From positions 1 to 64,000 of the forward strand of contig NZ_JANUEM010000011.1 of the NCBI RefSeq assembly GCF_024809855.1: a stretch of 64,000 bases of DNA, read 5' to 3'. Made by a program: the position numbers and the translations under genes. Shown in pieces: positions 55,504-64,000 of the stretch. How positions within the stretch are numbered: position 1 is the first letter of the stretch; each line of letters starts with the position of its first letter. The notes under the pieces are model-generated. The model searched no databases. It was not told the DNA's origin and saw only the letters and a program-made list of their open reading frames with translations. Source of the stretch: Rheinheimera pacifica. Its GTDB lineage: Bacteria; Pseudomonadota; Gammaproteobacteria; Enterobacterales; Alteromonadaceae.

Positions 55504-56556
55504 GTGGCAAAATTACATTCAAAATTAATTTGGGTGATACTCATCGCTCTGCTGGTATTTGTGGGCTATTTGTATTGGATACCCAGCCAAAAAACTGACA
55601 TCCGCCGCGACGCCGCCGTTGTAGCAGTAAGTACTGCCAAGGTAGAAACCAAGCCGATGATCCGCAGTGTTAACTCACTGGGCACCGGTATTTCCAATCA
55701 CTCAATTCAGTTAATCTCCCCAACCAGCGACTTTGTCACAGAGCTGAATATCCGTGAAGGCAAAGCCATCAAAAAAGGCGAAGTGATTGCCCGTTTGCAT
55801 GATGTACAAGAGCGCGCACGTGTAACAGAGCTGGAAGGCATACTGGAAGATCAAAAACGTCAGTTAGACCGGTTGAAAAATCTGGCGACGACACAGGCTA
55901 CTGCTCAATCGCTGCTGGACGAACAACAAACCCGCGTTAATACCACGCTGGCACAACTTGATATCGCCAAAGCCCAGTTAGCTGAAATGACTATCCGTGC
56001 GCCTTTTGATGGCTATCTTGGCCTGCGCCAGGTTAGTGTTGGTGCTTATATTACCAATGGCACTGTGATCACCACGCTTGATGATTTAAATACACTACGG
56101 GTGGCTTTTAGCGTTGCCGAGCATTATCTGGCTGATATCAGTGTAGGTATGCCTTTAACTGTCACAAATGCCGCTTATGGCAATATCACCTTTAAGGGGA
56201 CCGTCAGCGCTATTGATACCCGGCTGGACCCGGTAACCCGTACCGTAACAGTACACGGCGCTTTACCTAATGAAGATTTACGCCTGCGCCCGGGCATGTT
56301 GCTGCATGTAAAGCTGGAGCTGGATAACCGTGTGGCTATGCAAATTTCAGAAAAAGCGCTGGTGCCACAGCAGCAGAAGCAATTTGTTTATAAAGTCGAT
56401 GCTGATAACAAAGTCACTCAGGTTGAAGTAAAAACCGGCCAGCGCGTACCAGGCTGGGTTGAAATACTGAGCGGGCTGGAAAACGGTGATGAAGTGGTCG
56501 TTGAGGGTATTCAGAAACTGCGCTCAGGTATTACCATTAACCGGGTTGGAGGCTGA
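55504..56556 (+). CDS. RND efflux periplasmic adaptor subunit
   Basis: The 350-aa membrane fusion protein has an N-terminal membrane anchor (LIWVILIALLVFVGYLYW), a lipoyl half motif (LNIREGKAIKKGEVIARLHD), a coiled-coil hairpin (residues about 115-165) and the second lipoyl half (MTIRAPFDGYLGLRQVSVGAYI), followed by beta-barrel domains. It starts with GTG. It links the inner-membrane pump with an outer-membrane channel, which is not encoded nearby. The permease begins 2 bases after its stop. Confidence 0.94.
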   Translation: MAKLHSKLIWVILIALLVFVGYLYWIPSQKTDIRRDAAVVAVSTAKVETKPMIRSVNSLGTGISNHSIQLISPTSDFVTELNIREGKAIKKGEVIARLHDVQERARVTELEGILEDQKRQLDRLKNLATTQATAQSLLDEQQTRVNTTLAQLDIAKAQLAEMTIRAPFDGYLGLRQVSVGAYITNGTVITTLDDLNTLRVAFSVAEHYLADISVGMPLTVTNAAYGNITFKGTVSAIDTRLDPVTRTVTVHGALPNEDLRLRPGMLLHVKLELDNRVAMQISEKALVPQQQKQFVYKVDADNKVTQVEVKTGQRVPGWVEILSGLENGDEVVVEGIQKLRSGITINRVGG

Positions 56557-56557
56557 T

Positions 56558-59500
56558 ATGCTGCTGTCCGATTTATCGGTTAAAAGACCGGTATTTGCTA
56601 CGGTTATAAACCTGCTGTTGATGGTGTTTGGTATTGTCTGTTTTAGTATGCTGCCACTGCGCGAGTATCCGGATATTGACACCCCTATTGTTAGTATCAG
56701 CACTAACTACCCTGGCGCCTCTGCCGAAATTGTTGAGTCTAAAATTACCCAGTTGCTGGAAGATCGTATCAGCGGCGTTGAAGGCATTAAAAATATTAAC
56801 TCGGTCAGCCGTAATGGCCGTTCGAATATTTCGATTGAATTTGCCGTTGAACGCGACATCGACTCTGCCGCCAACGATGTACGCGACCGGGTGTCACGTG
56901 CGCTGAACAACCTGCCAGACCAAGCCGATCCGCCTGAAGTGTCCAAAGCCAGTGACGATGAAGACACTATCGCCTGGTTTGTATTAAACAGCGAAACCAT
57001 GACCTCACTGGAGCTGACCGATTACGCCGATCGTTACATTGTCGAGCGGTTCTCTGTAGTTGACGGCGTTGCCCGTTTGCAATTGGGCGGGGCACGTGAT
57101 TACGCCATGCGTATCTGGCTGGATCGCGATGCTATGGCATCCCGCGGTGTAACAGTGCAGGATATTGAAAATGTATTACGGGCTGAAAACGTAGAGCTAC
57201 CTGCCGGTAATATAAAATCTACCGAGCGTGATTTTACCGTGCGCGTTGTGCGCACCTATAAATCACAGGAAGACTTTCGCAAACTGGTAATCAAACGCGG
57301 TGCCAATAATTATCTGGTAAGGCTGGGTGAAGTTGCCGATGTATTGCTAACCGCAGAAAACGAGGAAAGCGAGTTTCGCGGTGACGGTAAAAACCTGCTT
57401 GGTATAGGTATTATTAAACAATCAAAAGCCAATACGCTGGACGTTGTTAAAGCCGCACGGGCAGAAATGGAGCGGATTAAACCAACTCTGCCTGAAGGAA
57501 CCACCATTGAACCGGGTTACGACTCTTCGTTGTTTATTGCCGAATCAATTAAAGAAGTATACAACACCCTGGCCATAGCAATGGCTTTGGTTATCGTGGT
57601 GATCTTTTTGTTCTTAGGTAATATCCGCGCGACTTTTATTCCGGCTGTTACAGTGCCGGTATCGCTGGTAGCGGCCGTTACGGTATTATTTGCACTGGAC
57701 TTTTCCGTCAACCTGCTGACCCTGCTGGCGATGGTTTTAGCCATAGGCCTGGTGGTAGATGACTCTATCGTGGTACTGGAAAACATCTACCGCCGGATTG
57801 AACAAGGCGAACATCCGCTACTGGCGTCATACCGCGGTGCGCGTGAAGTTGGTTTTGCTGTTATCGCCACTACACTGGTGCTAATTTCAGTGTTTGTGCC
57901 ACTGGTGTTTATGCAAGGCCAGTTGGGCAAGCTGTTTACCGAGTTTGCGCTGGCCATCGCTGCAGCAGTGGCATTTTCCAGTGTCACGGCGCTTACATTG
58001 TCACCCATGCTATGTAGTAAATTACTGACGCATCAGAAACGCGAAAGCAAACTGGGATTGTGGCTGCATAGCGCCTTTCACAAACTGGAAAATGCTTACC
58101 GGCGACAACTGGATGTGGTGTGTGCCACACGCTGGCCGGTAATTATAGTGGTTGCATTGTGTTTTGTCGCCAGCTATATGCTGGTAAAACTGCTGCCCAG
58201 CGAGCTGGCACCGGTTGAAGACCGTGGTACTTTTTTTGTTATGATGAGCCCGGCAGAAGGCGCCAGTTACACCAGCAACAGCCGCAATATGCGCCTGATT
58301 GAAGATGTACTGATGCCCTACTACCACGGAGGCGAGTTTAACCGCTTACTGGTACGTGTGCCCGGCTGGGGTAACAGCGGCGGTATTGCTATAGTCGGCA
58401 CGGAAAACTGGCATAACGGTAAACGCCGCACACAGGAATTAATGGGCGAAGTAGGCGAAAAGCTTAACGAGCTCCCCGATGTACGCGCCTTCACCTTTAT
58501 GCGTAGCGGCCTGGGCGGCGGCGGTGGCGGTGGCCGGCCAATCCAGTTTGTGTTGCAGGGTAATACCTATGAAGAACTGGCACGCTGGCGTGACATTGTG
58601 ATCAGCAAAGCGTCAGAAAACCCTAATATTCTGATGCTGGATCACGACTACAAAGAAACCGTACCACAGATACTGGTTGAAATTGACACCGAGCGCGCCG
58701 GCGATCTGGGGATCTCTGTCGGTGCTATCGGCCGCTCTTTAGAAGCCATGTTAGGCGGGCGTCGGGTAACCACCTTCCTGGATCGCGGTAAAGAGTATGA
58801 CGTTATTATTGAAGGTCTGGATGACGATTTCCGCTCGCCGGGCAGTATCAGCAATGTGTATCTGCGCTCGGATACCTCAAACGAACTTATCCCGCTGGAT
58901 AACCTGGTAACACTGCGTGAAGAGGCAACATCATCCAGCCTGAACCGTTATAACCGGATGCGTGCTATTACGTTAACTGCCAGTATGGCGCCGGGTTACA
59001 GCCTGGGCGAAGCACTGGAATACCTGGAAAACGTAGTTAAAACCGAAATACAGGACACCGTTGGTATTGACTACAAAGGCGAGTCGCTGCTGTACCAGGA
59101 AAGCGGCAGCTCTACCCTGATGGTATTTATTCTGGCACTGCTTATTACCTATCTGGTACTGGCTGCGCAATTTGAAAGCTTTATTCATCCGTTGGTTATT
59201 ATGGTCACGGTTCCGTTGGGGTTAGTTGGCGCCTTATCCGGCTTGTATTTCAGTGGCATGACACTGAATATCTACAGCCAGATTGGCCTGGTTATGCTGA
59301 TTGGCCTGGTTGCGAAAAACGGCATTCTGATTGTTGAATTTGCCAACCAGTTGCGTGATGCCGGCATGGAATTTGTTGCTGCCATTCAACAAGCGTCAGC
59401 ACAGCGGTTACGCCCTATTGTGATGACAGCCTTTACCACCGCAATGAGTAGTATCCCGCTGATAGTAGCATCAGGCCCGGGCTCAGAGAGCCGAATGGTA

Positions 59501-59677
59501 ATAGGTATGGTTATTTTCGCCGGGGTCTCACTGGCAACCTTGATGACAATCTATGTGGTACCGGTAATGTATATTGCTATAGCACGCAATACCGGCTCAC
59601 CCAAGCGGCTGGAGCACAAACTACAACAACTGGAAAAAGAAGCACCGGATGCACACGCAGCAGATGAAGTGCACTGA
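56558..59677 (+). CDS. RND multidrug efflux permease (HAE1 type)
   Basis: The 1039-aa proton antiporter has twelve membrane helices, two large periplasmic loops, the proton-relay helix 4 with GLVVDDSIVVLENIYRRIE (Asp pair) and the repeat-specific helix 10 with GLVAKNGILIVEFANQ. The family substrates are drugs, dyes and detergents. ATG 56558 follows GGAGG; an apparent longer frame inside the adaptor gene is not homologous. A glycine-rich LGGGGGGGRP stretch lies in the second loop. The operon ends at a terminator shared with secF. Confidence 0.95.
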   Translation: MLLSDLSVKRPVFATVINLLLMVFGIVCFSMLPLREYPDIDTPIVSISTNYPGASAEIVESKITQLLEDRISGVEGIKNINSVSRNGRSNISIEFAVERDIDSAANDVRDRVSRALNNLPDQADPPEVSKASDDEDTIAWFVLNSETMTSLELTDYADRYIVERFSVVDGVARLQLGGARDYAMRIWLDRDAMASRGVTVQDIENVLRAENVELPAGNIKSTERDFTVRVVRTYKSQEDFRKLVIKRGANNYLVRLGEVADVLLTAENEESEFRGDGKNLLGIGIIKQSKANTLDVVKAARAEMERIKPTLPEGTTIEPGYDSSLFIAESIKEVYNTLAIAMALVIVVIFLFLGNIRATFIPAVTVPVSLVAAVTVLFALDFSVNLLTLLAMVLAIGLVVDDSIVVLENIYRRIEQGEHPLLASYRGAREVGFAVIATTLVLISVFVPLVFMQGQLGKLFTEFALAIAAAVAFSSVTALTLSPMLCSKLLTHQKRESKLGLWLHSAFHKLENAYRRQLDVVCATRWPVIIVVALCFVASYMLVKLLPSELAPVEDRGTFFVMMSPAEGASYTSNSRNMRLIEDVLMPYYHGGEFNRLLVRVPGWGNSGGIAIVGTENWHNGKRRTQELMGEVGEKLNELPDVRAFTFMRSGLGGGGGGGRPIQFVLQGNTYEELARWRDIVISKASENPNILMLDHDYKETVPQILVEIDTERAGDLGISVGAIGRSLEAMLGGRRVTTFLDRGKEYDVIIEGLDDDFRSPGSISNVYLRSDTSNELIPLDNLVTLREEATSSSLNRYNRMRAITLTASMAPGYSLGEALEYLENVVKTEIQDTVGIDYKGESLLYQESGSSTLMVFILALLITYLVLAAQFESFIHPLVIMVTVPLGLVGALSGLYFSGMTLNIYSQIGLVMLIGLVAKNGILIVEFANQLRDAGMEFVAAIQQASAQRLRPIVMTAFTTAMSSIPLIVASGPGSESRMVIGMVIFAGVSLATLMTIYVVPVMYIAIARNTGSPKRLEHKLQQLEKEAPDAHAADEVH

Positions 59678-59699
59678 TAATCAGCTTTGTTGTTAACTA

Positions 59700-59731
59700 A
59701 AAAAATGCCCCGCATCAGCGGGGCGTTTTTT
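59700..59731. terminator. Bidirectional terminator between the RND operon and secDF
   Basis: GCCCCGC pairs with GCGGGGC around ATCA, with A runs on the left and T runs on the right, so it can stop transcription from both converging operons. Confidence 0.92.
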
Positions 59732-59764
59732 TACTGCACGCTTTACTACTGTGCTTTGTTGCTA

Positions 59765-60709
59765 TCAAAGCGCGTCGATATCCTCGCCTTCTTTATCTAC
59801 CGGTGGCGGTGGTAGCATATCTTCACGGCTTATTCCCAGAATTTCAGCAATGGCACTGGCAACGTAGATAGAAGAATAAGTGCCTACCGCAATACCAAAC
59901 AGCAATGCCGTAGCAAAACCATGTATTAACGCACCGCCCATATAAAACAACACCACTAATACCAGCATAGTAGTTAATGAGGTAATAACCGTGCGGTTTA
60001 ACGTGGAGGTAATGGCATCGTTAATAGTTTCAGCTACGGTTGTTTCGCGCAACTTACGGAAACTCTCACGAATACGGTCAAACACCACTATGGTATCGTT
60101 AATCGAGTAACCTATCAGCGCCAGTATCGCGGCAAGAACCGTTAAATCAAACTCCAGCTGCAATAATGAGAATAATCCCAGGGTTAAAATAACGTCATGT
60201 GTCAGTGCTGCTACCGCCCCCACCGACAAACGCCATTCAAAGCGCATGGCAACATAAGCCAGAATACCCAGCAGCGCCATTAACATGGCCAGGCCACCGT
60301 CTTGTTTTAACTCTTCGCCTACACTTGGCCCGACAAACTCTACCCTGCGCATAGTTACCGAATCTGCCTGCTGACTATTCAGTGCCTGCAGCACGGTATC
60401 ACCCACTTCTGCCTGAGCAATATCAGGGCGCAGCGGGATGCGGATCAGCACATCGCGGCTGGTGCCAAATAGCTGCACCACAGCATCTTCATACCCGGCG
60501 TCGGTCAGTGTTTGTCTTACGGCAGCTAAATCAGCTGGTTTGGCAAAGCCAACTTCAATCACGGTGCCACCGGTAAAATCCAGCCCCCAGTTAATGCCAT
60601 TTATCGCAATAGAAGTAAAAGAGGCCAGCACCAGCACAGCGGAAAGCACCACAGCCGCCCATTTTAACCGCATAAAATCCAGCGGTTTGGCAAAGTTAAA
60701 TACCTGCAT
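59765..60709 (-). CDS. secF: Protein translocase subunit SecF
   Basis: SecF with SecD forms the proton-driven SecDF complex that aids protein export. The 314-aa protein has six membrane helices and the family motifs GINWGLDFTGGTVIEVGF, the periplasmic domain P4, IGYSINDTIVVFDRIRES and LNRTVITSLTTMLVL. ATG 60709 has AAGGAG just upstream; a longer frame of 14 codons exists but runs into the secD stop region. The C-terminal tail (EDIDAL) is acidic. The gap to secD is 10 bp. Confidence 0.96.
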   Translation of the reverse strand: MQVFNFAKPLDFMRLKWAAVVLSAVLVLASFTSIAINGINWGLDFTGGTVIEVGFAKPADLAAVRQTLTDAGYEDAVVQLFGTSRDVLIRIPLRPDIAQAEVGDTVLQALNSQQADSVTMRRVEFVGPSVGEELKQDGGLAMLMALLGILAYVAMRFEWRLSVGAVAALTHDVILTLGLFSLLQLEFDLTVLAAILALIGYSINDTIVVFDRIRESFRKLRETTVAETINDAITSTLNRTVITSLTTMLVLVVLFYMGGALIHGFATALLFGIAVGTYSSIYVASAIAEILGISREDMLPPPPVDKEGEDIDAL

Positions 60710-60719
60710 AGCGTGCTCC

Positions 60720-62573
60720 TTATATAGGTAGTGACTGCACGCGGCGGCCACCCCAAATTAAATTAACTAATAACCGGGTACCGACTACCGCCGTAAAAAT
60801 AGACGTTAAAATGCCTATCGCCAGTGTTACCGCAAAACCTTTTACCGGCCCGGTACCAATACCAAACAGCACCAGCGCTACCAGTAAGGTAGTAATATTA
60901 GAGTCGGCAATAGTGGCAAAAGCCCGGTCATAGCCATGGTGAATAGCCTGCTGTACTGAGCGCCCTTCCAACAATTCTTCGCGGATACGCTCAAAAATAA
61001 GCACATTGGCATCTACCGCCATACCCACCGTTAGCACTATACCGGCCATGCCCGGTAAGGTGAGAGTTGCACCTGGGATCAGCGACATAACACCAACCAG
61101 CAGTACCAGGTTAGCTACCAGTGCAATATTGGCAACCATACCGAAGGCTTTGTAATACACCGCCATAAACAACAGCACCACAACCATGCCCCACTGAATA
61201 GCAGTTATACCAAGCTCAATATTTTCTTTACCTAAGCTTGGGCCTATGGTGCGCTCTTCTATAATCTGAATGGGAGCAATCAGAGCACCGGCACGTAGTA
61301 AGGTGGCCAGATTTTGTGCTTCTGCCGGCGAGCTTATGCCGGTAATTACAAAGTCGCGGCCCAAACGCGCCTGAATGGTGGCGTCGTTAATCACTTCCTG
61401 CTGTTTAATCAGCACCGGGTTGCCGTCAACATCTATTTCAGTGCCGGGCTTATACTCAATAAATACCGACGCCATACGCCGGCCTATCGTGTCTTTTGTA
61501 CTGGCCGAAAGTAAGCTGCCGCCTTTTGCATCCAGCTTAATATTTACCTGCGGCCGGCTGTATTCGTCATAACCCGAACTGGCGCCGGTAATATGATCGC
61601 CGGTAAGCATAATGCGTTTTTCCAGCAGTACAGGGCGGCCATCACGGCTGTAATACAGCTCAGAATTAGGTGGCACACGGCCTTCAAGCGCGGCAGCTAA
61701 ATCGCCGTCTGTGTCTACCAGCCGAAATTCCAGTGATGCCGTAGCACCGAGAATTTCTTTTGCCTGCGCGGTGTCCTGCACTCCGGGTAATTGCACCACA
61801 ATGCGATCAGCTCCCTGGCGCTGCACTAACGGCTCAGCCACACCAATTTCATTTACCCGGTTACGGATAATGGTAATGTTTTGCTCCAGCGCATATTCAC
61901 GAATTTCTTTTAAGCGGTTTTCGCTAAGGGTAACCAGCAAGGTCTGGTTGTCGCTGCCGGTGCTAAATACCAGTTCGCGGTCTCGTTTTTTAAGTGCTGC
62001 TTCTGCGGCTGTCAGATCTTCGGTGCTACGAAAAGTAATCTGCACCTGGCCACGGCTAATGTCAGCCTGCACGTTGCGGTAACGGATTTGATCTTCACGT
62101 AAGTCGGCGCGGAAAGTTTGCACCATATCGTTCAGGTTTTTATCCAGCGCAGCTTTCATATCCACCGCCAGTAAAAAGTGCACACCGCCACGCAAGTCCA
62201 GGCCTAAGTTCATCGGCGTAGCACCAATGGCGGTTAACCAACCGGGCGTGGCCGGAGCCAGATTAAGTGCGGTAACAAAATTTGTTCCCAACTGCTGGCT
62301 GGCAATTTCACGGGCCTGCAACTGATCTTCGGTACTGTTAAAACGGGCCAGAATTTGGCCTTCTTCCAGCACCACCGATTTAGCGGCAATATTGGCAGCG
62401 CGGAAGCTTTGTTCCAGTTGCAAGCGGGTTTGCTCTGCAACAGTACCACCGCGTGTAGCACTGATATTCAGCGCCGGATCTTCCGGATATAAGTTTGGCA
62501 ACGCATACACCAGTGCCAGCAATAACATGCCAATCACCAGTACATAGCGCCAGGCAGGGTTTTTATTTAACAT
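60720..62573 (-). CDS. secD: Protein translocase subunit SecD
   Basis: The 617-aa protein (E. coli 615) has an N-terminal helix, the large periplasmic P1 domain (residues 35-450, starting with [11 protein letters not shown] and containing [17 protein letters not shown]), and the transmembrane part with [22 protein letters not shown] and [23 protein letters not shown]. It is the first gene of the unit; the usual yajC is not directly upstream. Only a small secreted protein and hemN lie further upstream on this strand. Confidence 0.97.
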   Translation of the reverse strand: MLNKNPAWRYVLVIGMLLLALVYALPNLYPEDPALNISATRGGTVAEQTRLQLEQSFRAANIAAKSVVLEEGQILARFNSTEDQLQAREIASQQLGTNFVTALNLAPATPGWLTAIGATPMNLGLDLRGGVHFLLAVDMKAALDKNLNDMVQTFRADLREDQIRYRNVQADISRGQVQITFRSTEDLTAAEAALKKRDRELVFSTGSDNQTLLVTLSENRLKEIREYALEQNITIIRNRVNEIGVAEPLVQRQGADRIVVQLPGVQDTAQAKEILGATASLEFRLVDTDGDLAAALEGRVPPNSELYYSRDGRPVLLEKRIMLTGDHITGASSGYDEYSRPQVNIKLDAKGGSLLSASTKDTIGRRMASVFIEYKPGTEIDVDGNPVLIKQQEVINDATIQARLGRDFVITGISSPAEAQNLATLLRAGALIAPIQIIEERTIGPSLGKENIELGITAIQWGMVVVLLFMAVYYKAFGMVANIALVANLVLLVGVMSLIPGATLTLPGMAGIVLTVGMAVDANVLIFERIREELLEGRSVQQAIHHGYDRAFATIADSNITTLLVALVLFGIGTGPVKGFAVTLAIGILTSIFTAVVGTRLLVNLIWGGRRVQSLPI

Positions 62574-62777
62574 CAGTTTATCCTTACATTCTTCCTTACA
62601 GCCACAACCGATATGGCAACTGCAAGACTGTGCAACACTTTGCGATAACCACGCAGATGGTTAATAACAGAAAAGGCAAAGTGTGATTTGTAACCGGCTG
62701 AATACCGTGCAAGCACAAATAAAGTGCGCAAGTAGCACGTAAAATATGTAATCAGTTTGCCGGGCTAAGATCTAATT

Positions 62778-63089
62778 TCAGGAAAACAGTGGCGGCGCTC
62801 TGGCTTGTTGCGGAGTAAGGAAAACGGATGAATGCAGTACAGACAATACCGCAGGAATGACAGAAGATGCACTGAACACAACACTGCGCTTTACAGGTAT
62901 TACTGCAAGTTGAGGATCATCGTCTTTGTCTTGGGGTGTGTTCAGCGTATGCTGATGCAGTGAGGGGTTTACTGCATGAAATTGCGTATCTGCCAGGGGT
63001 GATAAGCGTGGATCGTGCACAAAAAGTTCTTGCGGCGTACACAATAAGCTTAGATAAAACAGTATGGCAAAACTACTCAGCCAGCGCAT
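62778..63089 (-). CDS. Small uncharacterised exported protein
   Basis: A 103-aa protein with a signal-like N-terminus (MRWLSSFAILFYLSLLCTPQ), a His- and Pro-rich middle (FHAVNPSLHQHTLNTPQDKDDD) and a hydrophobic C-terminal region ending QQARAPPLFS. The ending and size recall small proteins found near metal-resistance genes (DUF2946-like), but the match is weak. It lies between secD and hemN, separated by 200 and 114 bp, and may be monocistronic. Confidence 0.5.
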   Translation of the reverse strand: MRWLSSFAILFYLSLLCTPQELFVHDPRLSPLADTQFHAVNPSLHQHTLNTPQDKDDDPQLAVIPVKRSVVFSASSVIPAVLSVLHSSVFLTPQQARAPPLFS

Positions 63090-63203
63090 AACACCTCATA
63101 TTACAGGGCACGTAATCTGCTAAGCAGACTTACGCAAGCGCATAATGGGCCCTAATTCACCCCAGCACAAGCGCTGGTAAAAAAAAATTTGCCATCGCAC
63201 GCA

Positions 63204-64000
63204 CTAAATCACCTTAGAATAACGCTGCTGACCCCGGCTTAAATAAGCATCAAAGCAGGCGCAAATACTGCGCACCCATAACCTCCCTGTTGCAGTGACA
63301 CTAATACGTTCGGCATATACTTCAACCAGGCCATCTTCCATAAACGGCTGCAAGTGTTCCAACGCTTGGGCAAAATATTGCCAAAAACCATGCAGGCGCC
63401 ACTGGCGGCTAAATGTTTCTACGTCCAGTTCAAAGTGGCAAATTAACTGGCTGATAAGTGCTGCCCGTAGTTTATCGTCATCGCTTAAGCTAAAACCACG
63501 CTCAACCGGTAACTGGCTGGCAGCAATAGCCGCATAATAGGCCGGTAACTCTTTGCTATTTTGCCACAGCACACCATTTACCTGGCTAATAGCGGACACG
63601 CCAAGGCCAATCAGCGCATTTTGCCCACCAGTAGTATAACCCTGAAAATTACGCTGCAGCTTACCGGCAAGCTGAGCTTTAGCCAGCGCATCACCGGGCC
63701 GGGCAAAATGGTCCATGCCAATAAACTGATAACCAGCCGCCATAAAGGCTTTAATAGCCAGGCATTGTAGCTGCAGCTTAAGCGCAGCATCTGGCAGGCT
63801 GGCATTATCAAGCTTGCGCTGGGCGGCAAAACGTTCGGGCAAATGCGCATAGCTGAATAACGAAATACGATCCGGGTTCAGCCGGATAATTTCATCCAGC
63901 GTGCTGGCAAAACTGTCTGGTTGCTGAAATGGTAAACCATATACCAGATCAAGATTAACTGAGTTAAACCCCAACTGGCGGCTCAGCTGCACCTGATGGC
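63204..64000 (-). CDS. hemN: Oxygen-independent coproporphyrinogen III oxidase, 3' part
   Basis: This radical SAM enzyme oxidises coproporphyrinogen III to protoporphyrinogen IX in anaerobic heme synthesis. The visible 265 residues match the C-terminal half of HemN (E. coli 457 aa): VNLDLVYGLPFQQPDSF, RISLFSYAHLPERFAAQRKLD, YQFIGMDHFARPGDALAKAQ, LQRNFQGYTTGGQNALIGLGVSAIS and the C-terminal helical domain. The 5' part, with the CxxxCxxC cluster motif, lies beyond the right edge. Confidence 0.95.
   Translation of the reverse strand, partial: HQVQLSRQLGFNSVNLDLVYGLPFQQPDSFASTLDEIIRLNPDRISLFSYAHLPERFAAQRKLDNASLPDAALKLQLQCLAIKAFMAAGYQFIGMDHFARPGDALAKAQLAGKLQRNFQGYTTGGQNALIGLGVSAISQVNGVLWQNSKELPAYYAAIAASQLPVERGFSLSDDDKLRAALISQLICHFELDVETFSRQWRLHGFWQYFAQALEHLQPFMEDGLVEVYAERISVTATGRLWVRSICACFDAYLSRGQQRYSKVI

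Noticed and set aside
56486-56557. Longer start for the RND permease
   Set aside because: These codons overlap the adaptor gene, lack homology, and the ATG at 56558 has a GGAGG site.
1-64000. CRISPR array or antiphage cassette with known genes
   Set aside because: No regularly spaced repeats and no cas, restriction-modification or retron genes are present; the only defence-like genes are HipBA and the HEPN-like candidate.

Overview
The window looks like chromosome of a free-living aquatic gammaproteobacterium. The gene order thrS-infC-rpmI-rplT with an AUU start on infC, a tRNA-Val(GAC) almost identical to the E. coli one, the trhP(yegQ)-yfhL pair, secDF, rimK, and families such as DUF3080, DUF2982 and DUF2884 all point that way. 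The relatives that come to mind are Rheinheimera, Alishewanella and Arsukibacterium; this placement is an inference from gene content, not a search result. No rRNA, CRISPR array, prophage or complete insertion sequence was found. The left edge carries the first codons of a probable IS3-type transposase.

Layout. 1-3.3 kb: translation operon (minus strand). 3.5-11.4 kb: fructosamine kinase, pteridine reductase, CPXCG protein, ribE, MATE exporter norM, a foreign AT-rich insertion, a DUF3080 lipoprotein and tRNA-Val. 11.6-27.1 kb: signalling and metabolic accessory genes (GGDEF protein, a frameshifted solute-binding protein, acyl-CoA hydrolase/transferase, TetR/RidA pair, CGNR regulator facing an alpha/beta hydrolase, MFS/LysR pair, DUF4105 protein, GNAT-nitrilase fusion, AraC regulator facing a DUF2306 membrane protein). 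27.3-30.3 kb: a HipBA toxin-antitoxin module inserted behind a lysE-type exporter gene. 30.3-39.2 kb: ArgP-like regulator, tautomerase/NTF2/GST operon with its LysR regulator, hydrolases, amidohydrolase, M61-like peptidase and a GlxA-type regulator broken by a 231-bp element. 39.3-47 kb: ferredoxin and trhP, a MORN-repeat protein with a large lipoprotein, and a cytochrome c-FTR1 iron permease with a likely Fur box. 47.2-52.4 kb: CorA and MgtE Mg transporters, rimK-rimB, yggN-like gene. 52.5-64 kb: DUF342/FapA protein, two small genes, an RND efflux pair, secF-secD, a small secreted protein and the 3' part of hemN.

The most striking feature is that two unrelated insertions have the same architecture. 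In both, a full-length chromosomal gene (norM, lysE) is followed by foreign cargo and then by a second, 5'-truncated copy of that gene's 3' end next to the old downstream neighbour. The norM cargo is an AT-rich pair: a 261-aa protein with an R-x4-H motif like HEPN ribonucleases, and a small exported protein. It is preceded by a third, divergent and decayed norM 3' end. The lysE cargo is HipBA. No integrase is visible at either place, so single-crossover (Campbell-like) capture of circular DNA through gene 3' ends is my preferred but unproven explanation.

Several genes are broken: lysE and the solute-binding protein by one extra base in a T4 run, the GlxA-type regulator by the small element (removing element plus one repeat restores the frame exactly), and a GGDEF remnant remains near 36.8 kb.
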